Below, in pieces: positions 20,461 to 30,972 of a DNA stretch of 64,000 nucleotides. The stretch covers positions 12,009,298 to 12,073,297 of the forward strand of contig OZ038395.1 in NCBI GenBank assembly GCA_964036045.1, read 5' to 3'. Position 1 is the first letter of the stretch. Every line of letters starts with the position of its first letter. This DNA is from Eutreptiella sp. 'Long Island Sound 2002'. Its lineage: Eukaryota > Euglenozoa > Euglenophyceae > Eutreptiales > Eutreptiaceae. Made by a program: the position numbers and the translations under genes. The notes under the pieces were generated by a model, which was given only the letters and a program-made list of their open reading frames with translations, had not been told where the DNA came from and did no database searches.

Positions 20461-21680
20461 GGAGACTCCGAACACCCCCTGGGCTGGGCTCCCCGTCCCC
20501 CCCAGGCCGGTGCGCCCGGTTCCCTAAAGAAGATGGCCTCCCCTTGGCCTGGCAGCGGACTCCGAACACCCCCTGGGCAGGACTCCCTGTCCCCCCCAGG
20601 CCGGTGCGCCCGGTTCCTTGAAGGAGATGGCCCCCCATTGGCCTGGCAAGAGACTCCGAACACCCCCTGGGCAGGACTCCCTGTCCCCCCCGGGCCGGTG
20701 CGCCCGGTTCTTTGAAGGAGATGGCCCCCCATTGGCCTGGCAAGAGACTCCGAACACCCCCTGGGCAGGACTCCCTGTCCCCCCCGGGCCGGTGCGCCCG
20801 GTTCTTTAAAGGAGATGGCCCCCCATTGGCCTGGCAGGAGACTCCGAACACCCCCTGGGCAGGACTCCCTGTCCCCCCCGGGCCGGTGCGCCCGGTTCCC
20901 TGAAGACGATGACCCCCCATTGGCCTGGCAGGAGACTCCGAACACCCCCTGGGCAAGATTCCCCGTCCCCCCCGGGCCGGTGCGCCCGGTTCCCTAAAGA
21001 AGATGGCCCCCCATTGGCCTGGCAGGAGACTCCGAACACCCCCTGGGCTGGACTCCCCGTCCCCCCCGGGCCGGTGCGCCCGGTTCCCTGAAGAAGATGA
21101 CCCCCCTCTGGCCTGGCAGGAGACTCCGAACACCCCCTGGGCAGGACTCCCCGTCCCCCCCGGGCCGGTGCGCCCGGTTCTTTAAAGGAGATGGCCCCCC
21201 ATTGGCCTGGCAGGAGACTCCGAACACCCCCTGGGCAGGACTCCCCGTCCCCCCCGGGCCGGTGCGCCCGGTTCCCTAAAGAAGATGGCCCCCCGTTGGC
21301 CTGGCAGGAGACTCCGAACACCCCCTGGGCAGGACTCCCCGTCCCCCCCGGGCCGGTGCGCCCGGTTCCCTGAAAAAGATGACCCCCCTCTGGCCTGGCA
21401 GGAGACTCCGAACACCCCCTGGGCAGGACTCCCCGTCCCCCCCGAGCCGGTGCGCCCGACTCTCGGGAGAAGATGGCCCCCCCTTGGCCTGGAAAGAGAC
21501 TCGGAACACCCCCTGGGCAGGGCTCCCCATCCCCCCCAGGCCGGTGCGCCCGGTTCTCTACAGAGGATGGCCCCCCGTTGGCCTGGCAGGATGCCCCGAC
21601 CGCCCCACTGGGCTGAGCACCCCCCTGCTCCCCCCGGCCGGGAGTGCCCGGTGGACGTGGAGGCGCAACCCCCCGGCAAC
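20461..21680 (+). repeat. 94-bp tandem monomers in the LINE 5' region (about 12-13 copies)
   Basis: The word GACTCCGAACACC recurs at 20464, 20558, 20652, 20746, 20840, 20934, 21028, 21122, 21216, 21310 and 21404, then in diverged form at 21498 and 21592: a strict 94-bp period. Each unit has a CCGGGC-CGGTGC-GCCCGG hairpin and a GATGGCCCCCCATTGGCC segment. The array ends 255 bp before ORF1. By analogy with mouse L1 monomers it probably acts as a repeated promoter. The long frames read across it on both strands are by-products of the repeat. Confidence 0.9.
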
Positions 21681-21934
21681 AGATCTCTCCCCCCCAGACC
21701 CAGGTGCCCCAGTGTGCGAGGCAGCAACCAACGAGTAGCGCGCAGGGCCGCGTTTCTGGGTAGATTCTAAAGAACGGGCCCGTAAGGCCGGCCGTCGTAG
21801 GCCACCAACGCGCGAGCGAGAGCAGGCTCCGGCGCCTGAGCACTGGGCGGCCCGGAGGAAGGGGTGCGCAGTGCCCATGCATGGGCTTCCGGCCTGCGAC
21901 TCCCTGCTCTTGCTCTGCAGCCCAGTGACACAGT

Positions 21935-24900
21935 ATGTTCCCATCGTCGCCCGCAACTCCTTACATGCAGCGCCCTCCTATCCCCGGAGGCCCGCCTGCA
22001 ACGCACCCCGCGGGGTCCCCGGCTTTTGCCGCCCCCCCCCTCCCCAGCTATACCCACACCCCATACGCGCCCCACCAACCGCTCGTGGAGGTTCACTCCC
22101 AGCCAGCATACCCTGCCTATTACCTGCGGGAGCCGCGGTATGGGCTTCCCCCGCCGCCCTCACCGCTCCCGGCAGTACCGCCCCCGGACCACCGTGACCT
22201 GGAGTTGGCCTACCTACGGGGCCACGTGGCAGGCCTGGACCGCCGCACCGAGGGGCCCCCGCCCCCTAAGGAGTCGGCGCAGAGGGCGCCCCCGGCGCCG
22301 CAGGCCCCTGCCCCCGACGCGGTCGGCGAGGCGACGCCGGCGCTGCTGCTGGCATCGGCGAGGGAGGCGGAGCCAAAACAGGACCGCCGGCCCCCGGCAC
22401 CTACGGAGCCCAGGCAGGACCGCCGGCCCCCGGCACCTGCGGAGCCGCCACGCCGGCCCCAGGGCGCAGCCTACCGGAGGTCCCGCTCCCCCAGGCGGGA
22501 CCTACGCGACGATCGCCGGGACCACGGCCGTACGAGCCCCGGTGGGGGAGGCCGCACGGCCCACCGCCGGCCCTACCGCTCCCCAGAGCGGTACTACCGA
22601 CGCCGGTCCGAGGAGCGCCCCTCCGAGCGCCGAGCCCCCGCCGCTAGAGGTGGAGACCGTACCCCCGACCGCCGGGATTACCGCTCCCGCCGTAGCCCGC
22701 CCGGGTCGGCCCCCGGGCCGGGCCGGGAGCGACGAGGCCCCGACGACCGGCGCCGGTACCGCTCCCCCAGCCCGGATACCGCTGGACGCCTGAGGTATGA
22801 TGCGCCAAATACGGGGCGCCGGCCGCAGTGGGAGCCCCATACGGCTCCCGACGCCCAACCCCCGCATGTACCGTATGCCCCGAGGGACAAGCCCCCGCGC
22901 AAGCGGCAGCGCAATAACAAAGAAGGCGGACGGCCTGCGGCGCAGTCGCCCGCGGGCACCCCGCACAGGCTACCGGTGCACGCTCTGATGGGGACCCAAA
23001 CGACGCCGGGCCTCCTGGCCCCCTGTGCACAGCAGGCACGACTGCCACAGGACGGCGCCCCCCGCACGCCCCAGAAGCACCGTACCGGTGTCACGCAGAC
23101 CACCCCGGGCCTCCGGGGCCCGGGGTACGCCTCCCCGAGCGGGGCAGTGAAAGCCCCCCAGCAGCCCCGCGCCGCGGACCCGCCGACCGTCCTGCACATC
23201 CGGCGCCTCCCCACAGGATGGTCCCACCGTCACCTGGCGGACCGTTTCATGTGGCTGGATGGGGCGGCGGGGGTGGCGGAGGCCTTATATGGAGGAGAAA
23301 ACCACGGGTACCTGACCTTCCGCGCCCACAAGCAGGCGCTGGCGGCGTGTGCGGTAGTCAGCGCTGCCCTGGGTACGGTAGCGCCCCCGCCCGGCCGCCT
23401 GCCGGCGGCAGTCCACTGTGTCGACCGCAGTGTCGTCCGGGACCTCACCGTGCACACACAACGAGACGCCCCGGGCGAGGAACGGCACGACACGCCGTCC
23501 GCCGGGGCTGCCCCCCCGCACACGGACCGCCCCTCCCTCACCGAGGATGACGTCCGGCGCCTCATAGCCGATGCCGTGGGCGGAACGCGGCAGGAGGTAC
23601 ATCCGCGGCCGCAGGAGCCCAACCGGGCGCCTACAGCCGACGCGGTCGGTGGCGCCGGCCGCCCCCTACCCCGAGGCCCCCCTCCGGCGCGGCAGGCGCC
23701 CATCTCCCGGGAAAGAAACCCAGCGTTGCCCAGGGACGGGGCAGCCCCTGAGCGGCGCCCGGAGGCCACCGCGGCTCGGGTGAGCCCGCCTGCGCGGCCG
23801 CGAGCCGCAGCCACAGGCCTTGCCAGCCAGCTAAGCCGGCGTGTCCTGGCGGCTACCGGGACGCCTAGTGACCCCGGCCAACCGGCTGCCGGGCATGCCA
23901 GCGCAGGGCCCCCCCGGCCCGGCCCCTCGGACGTTGCAGCTGAAAGCGCGTCCCAGGACCTCTTGGGCGCGGATTGCCGAGAGGAAGGCCATCAGCAAGC
24001 CCTCGCCAGCGCCCCAGGGGCTCCTGCGGCCCGCCCCCAGGCGCCCGATGGCAACCCCGAGACCGCCCAGACCCACGACGGTACTGAGGCCTCAGCCCCC
24101 CCGGCGGGGGGCCACCCCCCGGAGGGACCCGCCCTGGATTGGTGTACAGTCTGTCGCTTCTGGCGCCCCAGCCCATGCGACCAGTGCCCCCCGCAGGGAG
24201 CCCCCCAGGAGGAGGACGAGGCTGCGGAGAAGGCCCCGGAAGGAGAACGGGAGCTTAGGCCCCATGAGACCTCGCCCGCTCTCGGAGCTCCCGCTTCGCA
24301 CGCGGCGGATGACCCTCCGCCCCCCCCCTACGATGTGGATGCGTCCCAGGGCACGGCCACCCAGCTGGCTGGCCTCCTGGATGATGAAGCGGGCGCCCTC
24401 AGCCCGCTGGAGCCCCTACCGCAGGCGATAGAGTTGGATGACGACCCTGCACCGCCGGCAGCCGGCCGCGCCGACAGCCCGCCGGGCGAGCTGGACCCGC
24501 ACGAGTCCCGCCTGGCGGCGCTCATCGCCGATACTGCCCTGGAGGAGGCGAACCCCTGCAAGGCCCTGGACGTCGCTGTCTTCCTGGACAGCGAACGCCT
24601 GTCGGCGGTGGGACGCCGCATGCGGGCGGCGGGCCAGGACACCACCCCCGTCCCCGGCCCCCATTCCCCGGAGGGAGACGGCCTCCCTCCCCTCCTGGCC
24701 CAGTATGCGAAGAGAACCCGCGAGCTGCTCCAGCTCGTGGGTTATACCCTGGGGGTCCCCTCCTTCTCCCTCTCCAGCTGGGAGGGAGATGCCATCCCGG
24801 CCCCTCACCCGCCGGGACTTGGGATCACGGTTTATTACGTGATCGAGGGGAGGGTGCAGCTCCGCCTCCCCTCCCCCGAGGGCGGCACGCGCCCAGGGTG

Positions 24901-25567
24901 GTGGCTCCAGGCCATGGCATATGCGTATGCCTGGTCTGCCCCACCCCCGCCCCGGGCGGTCCCCCCGGACACCAGAGCCCTGGTGCTGGTGTGCCAGTGC
25001 CCGGTACATGTCCCCCGGGGCACGCCGGCCACCGCTCCCCCCCCGGTCCAAATCTGCGTCAAGCGCGGGGACCGGTACACCCCAGTCAACACGGCGAGTA
25101 TGGACCTCGGGGACCACAAGGCCACCCTCACCCCACCCGGAGGCAACCCCCTGGCCATCACTACGCCCATGGTGGCCAGGGCCACCTACGACAGGGCTCG
25201 GGGAGGACTCGTCGTCGTCCCCTCGGCCCTGGGGGCCCAGCAGCTCCGCGACGCCAACTGGAAGGGGTGGAGCGCCTCGTGGGTCAGCTACGCCCGGGCC
25301 CTCCAGCCGAACAAGCCGGTCGGCTTCAAGGTCCTGGGGGCGCAGGCCCCGGCCCTGCGAGACTGGGTGCTCCCCAGGCTCACGGGTGAACGGCCAGCGG
25401 GGACTCCCTCCCTGACCACGGTGTTTGGCCTCATCGGGCGTGACCTGCGGGCGGCCCAGGAGGCAGCTGGCGGCTCGGCCGCACACGCCGACCCCCAGGG
25501 CGAACCCACTTCCTCAGAGCCGGACCCGGAGCCGGAGCACCCCACTCCCCCGCAGTCCCAGAATTGA
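21935..25567 (+). CDS. LINE ORF1: RS-rich, RRM-like nucleic-acid-binding protein (1,210 aa)
   Basis: The start is the ATG at 21935, the first after the monomer array; the stop is the TGA at 25565-25567. Residues 1-170 are Pro-rich. Residues 180-280 are Arg/Ser-rich with repeated RSP and RRSP words like splicing-factor RS domains. PPRKRQRNNK near 320 is a likely nuclear signal. Residues 418-480 look like an RRM (VLHIRRLPTGW, then GYLTF). A CxxC-x10-CxxC cluster (WCTVC ... CDQC) may bind zinc. The C-terminal third is a well-composed domain that I do not recognise. The role would be RNA binding in the retrotransposition particle. It is long for an ORF1 and overlaps ORF2 by 143 nt. Confidence 0.85.
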   Translation: MFPSSPATPYMQRPPIPGGPPATHPAGSPAFAAPPLPSYTHTPYAPHQPLVEVHSQPAYPAYYLREPRYGLPPPPSPLPAVPPPDHRDLELAYLRGHVAGLDRRTEGPPPPKESAQRAPPAPQAPAPDAVGEATPALLLASAREAEPKQDRRPPAPTEPRQDRRPPAPAEPPRRPQGAAYRRSRSPRRDLRDDRRDHGRTSPGGGGRTAHRRPYRSPERYYRRRSEERPSERRAPAARGGDRTPDRRDYRSRRSPPGSAPGPGRERRGPDDRRRYRSPSPDTAGRLRYDAPNTGRRPQWEPHTAPDAQPPHVPYAPRDKPPRKRQRNNKEGGRPAAQSPAGTPHRLPVHALMGTQTTPGLLAPCAQQARLPQDGAPRTPQKHRTGVTQTTPGLRGPGYASPSGAVKAPQQPRAADPPTVLHIRRLPTGWSHRHLADRFMWLDGAAGVAEALYGGENHGYLTFRAHKQALAACAVVSAALGTVAPPPGRLPAAVHCVDRSVVRDLTVHTQRDAPGEERHDTPSAGAAPPHTDRPSLTEDDVRRLIADAVGGTRQEVHPRPQEPNRAPTADAVGGAGRPLPRGPPPARQAPISRERNPALPRDGAAPERRPEATAARVSPPARPRAAATGLASQLSRRVLAATGTPSDPGQPAAGHASAGPPRPGPSDVAAESASQDLLGADCREEGHQQALASAPGAPAARPQAPDGNPETAQTHDGTEASAPPAGGHPPEGPALDWCTVCRFWRPSPCDQCPPQGAPQEEDEAAEKAPEGERELRPHETSPALGAPASHAADDPPPPPYDVDASQGTATQLAGLLDDEAGALSPLEPLPQAIELDDDPAPPAAGRADSPPGELDPHESRLAALIADTALEEANPCKALDVAVFLDSERLSAVGRRMRAAGQDTTPVPGPHSPEGDGLPPLLAQYAKRTRELLQLVGYTLGVPSFSLSSWEGDAIPAPHPPGLGITVYYVIEGRVQLRLPSPEGGTRPGWWLQAMAYAYAWSAPPPPRAVPPDTRALVLVCQCPVHVPRGTPATAPPPVQICVKRGDRYTPVNTASMDLGDHKATLTPPGGNPLAITTPMVARATYDRARGGLVVVPSALGAQQLRDANWKGWSASWVSYARALQPNKPVGFKVLGAQAPALRDWVLPRLTGERPAGTPSLTTVFGLIGRDLRAAQEAAGGSAAHADPQGEPTSSEPDPEPEHPTPPQSQN

Positions 25568-28500
25568 GGGCACCCCGGAGGACGTGCACGCTGTGGGGTA
25601 CCTGTGGCTCAACGTCCGGGGCCGGTACCTCCGGCAACGCCTCCTGGCGCAAGCCCTGCACATGGCAGCGCGCCGCCCTACCCTCCTCGTCCTGGCTGAG
25701 GCCCAATCCCGGGCAGGCCCCGAGGACCCCCCCTTTCAGGACTACGCCCGTCACGTCGTGCTCCCCGCCCACGGCAAGACAGGGGCGGGCCTGGAAGTAT
25801 ACGTCCGCTCCGGGACAACCACCCGGGCTTCCCTCCTCTGGGGCGCGGAGGATGCCAACGCCCTCCTCATGGAGGTCCTTACCCCGTGGGGTCGGCATCA
25901 TGTGCTGGCAGCCCATGCCCCCCAGATCAGCGTAGGCGTGGAGCCATACGTGAGATGGTGGGCCGCCGTCTGGAGGGAGGTCACCTGCCTGGTCGACCCG
26001 ACGACCGTCCTGGTTGTCGCGGACACCAACTCGGCGGCCCGACCGGCGGATAGAGGGACCCCGCGCCCCGAGGACACGGGCTACCGCACGTTCCTGAGGG
26101 CTTTCAACCTCAGGGACTTGGTGGACCTACACCCGGTCCCGCAGGACACGTACTCCTGCTTCCAGGGAGCCGCGCGCTCCCGCATCGACACAGCCGCCTG
26201 CCACAGCGAGGCGCAGTTCACCATCGCCTCGTACCACTACTGGGCGAGCACCCTCCTCTCGGACCACCACGTCCCCCTCCTTCTCACCGTCGCCTTCCCG
26301 GTGAACCGGCTGGACAAGCCCAGCCCCCATACGGTCTCCCGCACCCCGGAGTACCACTTGGGCCCAGTGGCCCTGTCCCCGGCCGACACGGCCGGTTTCC
26401 ACAGCTCAATACTCCGCAGGAGAGCCTTGGACCCCCAGCTCGCCCCGATTCGGTGGCTGAAAGGCCTGCAAAGGGCCATCTACGATTGGGCCCACGCCAC
26501 GGGCAGGGTCCGAGCCCTCCGCTTCCGGCAATACCGCCTAAAGACGCGCCCGGCGGAGCGGGCTCCCCCCTCGCGGGCTCCCCAGCAGCCCTTCCCAGCG
26601 CGCAGCATGCTCCCCACGGTGGGGCGTTTTACAGTGATGGCCCAAAGCATATTGGGCACCTCAGTGACGGCGGGGCACGCCCTCAAACGGAGCCTCGTGG
26701 CCTTGGGAGAGGCCCAGCGCCAGCAGAGCCTCCGGGGGGTGAAGCGCAGGGCCCTCCGACGCAAGCAGGACACCCTCAACTTGAAGCGCACCCCAGAGCA
26801 GTGGAGGGAGGTGCAGCGTCGTAGCAGGGGCCCCCCGCGCGATGTCTCGGAAATCCCCCTGGACAACAAGGCGCTCCTCAACCCCAGGGAGACGTTGTCT
26901 GCCCTGTACTTGAGCCGCCTACGGCTCCAGGGCCATAGCTACCGGATCCGAGATGACCCCGACCGGTGGGCCCACTTCCAGAGGTACCTGGGGCTGCTAC
27001 CACAGCATGCCCCGCCAGCCCGCGGCGACTATGTCCAGCCCCGCCACCTCTGGGAGGTACAGTCGGGGAAGGCCCGCGGCCCCGACCTCCGCCTACCCGA
27101 AGCGGACGTCTGCATCGATATCTCCTGGTACCGACACCTGACGGAGGCGGACCAGAAGGCCCTGTGCACCGTGGTGCGCAGCCCCCCGGTCAGCCGCACG
27201 GTGGGCAGGCGGGGGCGGGTTACCCTGCTCCTAAAAAACCCGGACCAGCCGGTCCAGGAGGCGAACCTCCGGGGGATAACCATCTCCTCCCACGTCTCCA
27301 AACTCGAGCCCACGGCCTTCTATGCCGTGGCGACAGCCGTCTACGAGCGGGCCCTGGGGGGCCCCTGCCTGGTGGGGGGCATGCGGGGGATATCCCTCCA
27401 GGAGGTCGTCCGCACGGTGCACATGAAGCTGGACCTGGCCAGGCTTCAAAACCGGATAGTGGACGTCCTGATCACGGATCTCGCCAAATTCTTCGACGTG
27501 ATCGCGCAGGACATTCACCCTATAGTGGGAGCCCGGGTGGGCCTGGGAGAGGCCGACCACCTCGCCACCCATACCGAGGGTTTCTCCTACACCCTGCCCT
27601 TGGGCCCCTGGCAGTCCCACACCCTGACGCAACTCCTGGGTACGCCCCAGGGTACCGTCCAGGGGGTCCATGCGGGGGCGACGGCGGCGCTCCCCTTCTT
27701 GCGATACATGGACATCGCATACCGGTCCTCGGCGGTAGAGCCCTTCCGCTTCCCGGGACTCATGTGGGTGGACGACACGATCGTCCTCTTGGAGCGGGGC
27801 GATTCCCACCCCATACAGGGGGTCCTATTGGATCAGCGGGTATACTACCAGGGAATCCTGCGGGTGGACGTCCCTGACCGCAAGATCCAGCATGGCTCCA
27901 CGTCAGACCCACGGCCCCTACGGTCGCCTACGCCAGCAGCCGTGGCCCACCACCTAGGCCGCGCGTGGGTGACGAGTACCCCGGACCAGCGGCGGGAGGC
28001 ACTGGCAGGGGCCCCGGAGATACAGCCCTCCAGGGTCCTCCGATATATGGGAACCGACATTTACCTCCAGGGGGCGCCTACGGCCCCCCGCAACCTGCCG
28101 GAGGTCAGGGCGGAGCTCTGGACGCAGCTCCGCCCCCAGCGGCTCTCCCCGGACGCGGCCATGATGGTGCTCATGGCCAAGCTCCCGAGCAAGCTGCTCC
28201 CCCTGGCCAGCGTGTACCGCCCAACGGCCAAGGTACACGCGGCAAACGATGCTCTCATGGTGCGAGCATACAAGCACGTGACGGGCATCTCCCGCCACGC
28301 TCATACCGACGCGCTCTGGGGACCCTGGGAGCATGGGTGCCAGGGTCTCACCCGGTCAGAGCACTCGTGGCAGGCGGCGGTGGTTCGAGAGTGGGTTCGG
28401 CAGGGGGCCTGGGCCAAGCAGGAGTTCCGGGACTCCCAGGCCTACTACCTGCAAACGCACCAGGCGCTCAGAGGGGGCTGCCCGGCGGTGCTTACCCCGG

Positions 28501-30800
28501 GGCAGTACACGTATCACCCCAAGTGCCCCCACCTCATAGCCACGCTGCAGCGGGTCGTGGATGAGGTGGCCATGCCTATGTGGATGCCGGGCCAGTGCTC
28601 GGGGACCACCCCCATCCTTGTCCGAGGTCCCGGTGGGCCGCGATCGGCGGCGGCGGCGGCCCCTGCCCCCCGGGTGGAGGTGTTCGCGACTCTGTATGGC
28701 GCCGTCGCGCAGGTGGTCGTCCCCCCGACGGTGTACGAAACGGTACAGGCCCTGGGCTACCATCACCTCGGCGACCTCTACACAGAGGATCACCAGGTGC
28801 TGCCGGAGCGAGCCCTGAAGAGGCGAGCGCCAGCCCGCAAGGGGATCCCGGGGCTACGGGCGTGGCTAACCCGCCACGCTGCGGTACTGGTCCCGCTCCT
28901 GAGGGAACCCACGCCGCGATGGCAGGCGGCGCCCAAGGACTGGATCCCGAGGGCCGTGCCCACCTATCAGGCGGAAGTCATCGTGGGGGGCCGGGCGGCC
29001 AAAACCACCCGAATGGAGACGATATACCATAGGGGACAGCCCCTCCGGATGACCGCGGCCCTGCAGGACACCATGGAGACCGCGGGCTGGGCGTCAGAGC
29101 CCCGGGTGTGCCAGCAGCCCCCGGGCACCCTGCCCAGCGACACCAGGCTCCACCGCCTCCTGGTGGCCCTCCTGGATACCCAAGTGCAGGTGGATGCGCC
29201 GCTACACGCCCAGCTGTGGGGCGACCACCGGCAGGAGTCCCTGGCCCAGCTCCAGCGCACTGGGGTCAGGGCGCCCACCGTCGTGTGGACGACAGCCCCC
29301 CCGACTGCCGCCTACTGGAACTGGGCCAGCGCATCGCAGGCCCCTCTCGTGACGATCACCTCGACGCTGCCGCCGTTTCCGTGGATCGCCATAGCCCCGG
29401 CGGCGGTGGCGCGTTTCCAATATCCAGCGGAGTGCATGGCGCACAAATGCCCGGGGCACCCGCACAAGGGACCCCTCTATTACTCCCTCGATACGGTGGG
29501 GACAGTGCCAGCGGAGCTACACCAGGCCCTGCGCACCCACCTCAGGGAGCACCATGGGGACATGGCCCTCCTGGTGCCCCACGGCCGGGCGACCGACCCC
29601 CCGCGAGTGTTGGCCCCTGAGACTCGCCCGGGCGTCTGGTTCCATGACCTGCCTGCGCTGGCGACCCTCCGAGGCAGTGTCGTGGCGGTGGATGCAGGGG
29701 CCACGCAGGCGGGTATGGCCATGGCCGGGGTCGTCCAGAGCGGGCCTGGGGAGTACCAGGCCCAAGTGGCCTCAGGAGTGGGCACCTCCCAGGAGGGGGA
29801 GGCGATGGCCCTCCTCTCGTATGCCCGCCGGCTGGCGACACAGCACGGGGTTTACTGGCTGGTGCCGGACTCGGAGGCAGCAGTGGGGGCCCTCCGCACG
29901 TACCAGGAAGGAGGGCACTGCGGAGATGGCATCCACCACCTCTACGCCACTGTCCTGGGGGGGCAGCGCCTCTCCCCGAGGTCTGCCATCAATGTGGTGA
30001 CCACACCGTCGCACTGGATCACGGACCTCAACGTCCGTGTGGACGCAGCGACGCGAGAGCCGCCGGAGGTAGACCTCACGTGGCTCCTCAGGCGCCCCTA
30101 CTCATTTATCCCCCCAGTGCCCTTCCGCGACCAGTGCCAGCTCTCCCCGACAGCGCTGAGTGACTGGTTGCGGGACCGGGCCTCCATACCGGCGCAAGCC
30201 ATCTACGAGGCCCGCTGGGGGGTAAATTTCATGCCAGGGGGGGGCCTCCCCCTGGACTGGTTCGACCACGACCAGCAGCGCCACATCACGGCGCATCGCA
30301 TGGACAACGTCCCGACCATGAGCGTCCTGGCCCACCGCTCCTCCCACCGGGGCACGGTGCTGGATACAACGTGCCTCCTGTGCGGGACACAGCCCGAGAC
30401 GGCGCCCCACCTGTGGGCCTGCTCGGCTCAATCGCACGAGTGGGGGCCAGCCCGCCGGCGCCTCGCAGCGTGGCTTGACCAGAAGGTGGGGCCACGGGCG
30501 GCCCCAGTGCGTCACCAGCTGTGGGAACCGACTGTGCTGGAGCAGTGGGCGGCAGCCCTGCGGACCCCCTCCATGCAGCTGGCCCACCTGGAGTGTACGG
30601 GGCCCCACTCGCTGGGCACGGAGTTCCTCCGCCACGTCGTGGAGGAGTCCATACGGATCTGGTACGCCCACGCCAAGGCGCGTGCCACACTGCTGAAGGC
30701 CCGCCTGGGCCCGGGCAGCACGATGGCGTGGGCATTGCAGGAGCTGCGCTTGCACCAGCAAGCAGAAAGGGAAGGGGTGCAGCGGGAGCTCCTGGAATAA
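25425..30800 (+). CDS. LINE ORF2: APE endonuclease - RT - RNase H - CCHC (up to 1,791 aa)
   Basis: The frame opens inside ORF1 (ATG at 25425), but recognisable protein starts about 25596, just after the ORF1 stop. It lies +1 relative to ORF1, so reinitiation or +1 frameshifting is possible. Endonuclease motifs are LVLAEAQS, VVADTNS, SRIDTA and LSDHHVP (25690-26270). RT motif A is DLAKFFDVI (about 27475), motif B GTPQGTVQG (about 27640) and motif C WVDDTIVL (about 27766). RNase H has AVDAGATQAG, QEGEAMALL, PDSEAAV and NVRVDAATR (29680-30050). A CxxC...H...C knuckle (CLLCG ... HLWAC) is near 30375-30425. All expected catalytic acids are present. Confidence 0.93.
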   Translation: MASSGVTCGRPRRQLAARPHTPTPRANPLPQSRTRSRSTPLPRSPRIEGTPEDVHAVGYLWLNVRGRYLRQRLLAQALHMAARRPTLLVLAEAQSRAGPEDPPFQDYARHVVLPAHGKTGAGLEVYVRSGTTTRASLLWGAEDANALLMEVLTPWGRHHVLAAHAPQISVGVEPYVRWWAAVWREVTCLVDPTTVLVVADTNSAARPADRGTPRPEDTGYRTFLRAFNLRDLVDLHPVPQDTYSCFQGAARSRIDTAACHSEAQFTIASYHYWASTLLSDHHVPLLLTVAFPVNRLDKPSPHTVSRTPEYHLGPVALSPADTAGFHSSILRRRALDPQLAPIRWLKGLQRAIYDWAHATGRVRALRFRQYRLKTRPAERAPPSRAPQQPFPARSMLPTVGRFTVMAQSILGTSVTAGHALKRSLVALGEAQRQQSLRGVKRRALRRKQDTLNLKRTPEQWREVQRRSRGPPRDVSEIPLDNKALLNPRETLSALYLSRLRLQGHSYRIRDDPDRWAHFQRYLGLLPQHAPPARGDYVQPRHLWEVQSGKARGPDLRLPEADVCIDISWYRHLTEADQKALCTVVRSPPVSRTVGRRGRVTLLLKNPDQPVQEANLRGITISSHVSKLEPTAFYAVATAVYERALGGPCLVGGMRGISLQEVVRTVHMKLDLARLQNRIVDVLITDLAKFFDVIAQDIHPIVGARVGLGEADHLATHTEGFSYTLPLGPWQSHTLTQLLGTPQGTVQGVHAGATAALPFLRYMDIAYRSSAVEPFRFPGLMWVDDTIVLLERGDSHPIQGVLLDQRVYYQGILRVDVPDRKIQHGSTSDPRPLRSPTPAAVAHHLGRAWVTSTPDQRREALAGAPEIQPSRVLRYMGTDIYLQGAPTAPRNLPEVRAELWTQLRPQRLSPDAAMMVLMAKLPSKLLPLASVYRPTAKVHAANDALMVRAYKHVTGISRHAHTDALWGPWEHGCQGLTRSEHSWQAAVVREWVRQGAWAKQEFRDSQAYYLQTHQALRGGCPAVLTPGQYTYHPKCPHLIATLQRVVDEVAMPMWMPGQCSGTTPILVRGPGGPRSAAAAAPAPRVEVFATLYGAVAQVVVPPTVYETVQALGYHHLGDLYTEDHQVLPERALKRRAPARKGIPGLRAWLTRHAAVLVPLLREPTPRWQAAPKDWIPRAVPTYQAEVIVGGRAAKTTRMETIYHRGQPLRMTAALQDTMETAGWASEPRVCQQPPGTLPSDTRLHRLLVALLDTQVQVDAPLHAQLWGDHRQESLAQLQRTGVRAPTVVWTTAPPTAAYWNWASASQAPLVTITSTLPPFPWIAIAPAAVARFQYPAECMAHKCPGHPHKGPLYYSLDTVGTVPAELHQALRTHLREHHGDMALLVPHGRATDPPRVLAPETRPGVWFHDLPALATLRGSVVAVDAGATQAGMAMAGVVQSGPGEYQAQVASGVGTSQEGEAMALLSYARRLATQHGVYWLVPDSEAAVGALRTYQEGGHCGDGIHHLYATVLGGQRLSPRSAINVVTTPSHWITDLNVRVDAATREPPEVDLTWLLRRPYSFIPPVPFRDQCQLSPTALSDWLRDRASIPAQAIYEARWGVNFMPGGGLPLDWFDHDQQRHITAHRMDNVPTMSVLAHRSSHRGTVLDTTCLLCGTQPETAPHLWACSAQSHEWGPARRRLAAWLDQKVGPRAAPVRHQLWEPTVLEQWAAALRTPSMQLAHLECTGPHSLGTEFLRHVVEESIRIWYAHAKARATLLKARLGPGSTMAWALQELRLHQQAEREGVQRELLE

Positions 30801-30972
30801 GCGCGGTCGCCGGAGGCGAACTCACCAGGTCTCCCCGACTCCCCCTTCCCCTGCCGAGGCCAACACACTTACGCACGGCGCGCGCACAACACACACAGCC
30901 CAGCCCGTTTACCTTTACCCGTGGGTAGACATCCCGGCCTTTTGCCCTTTGGTAACAGCGCCTTCGGCACAC

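Larger units (their letters stand above)
20317..30972 (+). mobile_element. Non-LTR retrotransposon (LINE with APE endonuclease and RNase H)
   Basis: It contains a monomer array, ORF1 and an overlapping ORF2 with APE endonuclease, RT, RNase H and a CCHC knuckle. That set is known from the I, Tad1, R1 and Ingi groups of LINEs. Both ORFs are uninterrupted, so the copy looks young. End positions are estimates: the left end is placed at the first hairpin, the right end at the start of the CACAG array. No poly-A tail was seen, so the CACAG array may be the target or the 3' tail. It lies inside the largest intron of the minus-strand gene, in the opposite orientation. Confidence 0.85.

Noticed and set aside
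20189-20461. 5S-rRNA-like word GGGAGTTAAGCCCC near 20336
   Set aside because: Only this short word resembles 5S rRNA; the rest of the 120-nt gene is absent.
20418-21882. Long minus-strand ORFs (up to 358 codons) across the monomer array
   Set aside because: The 94-bp units are stop-poor in every frame on both strands. The frames follow the repeat and end where it ends.
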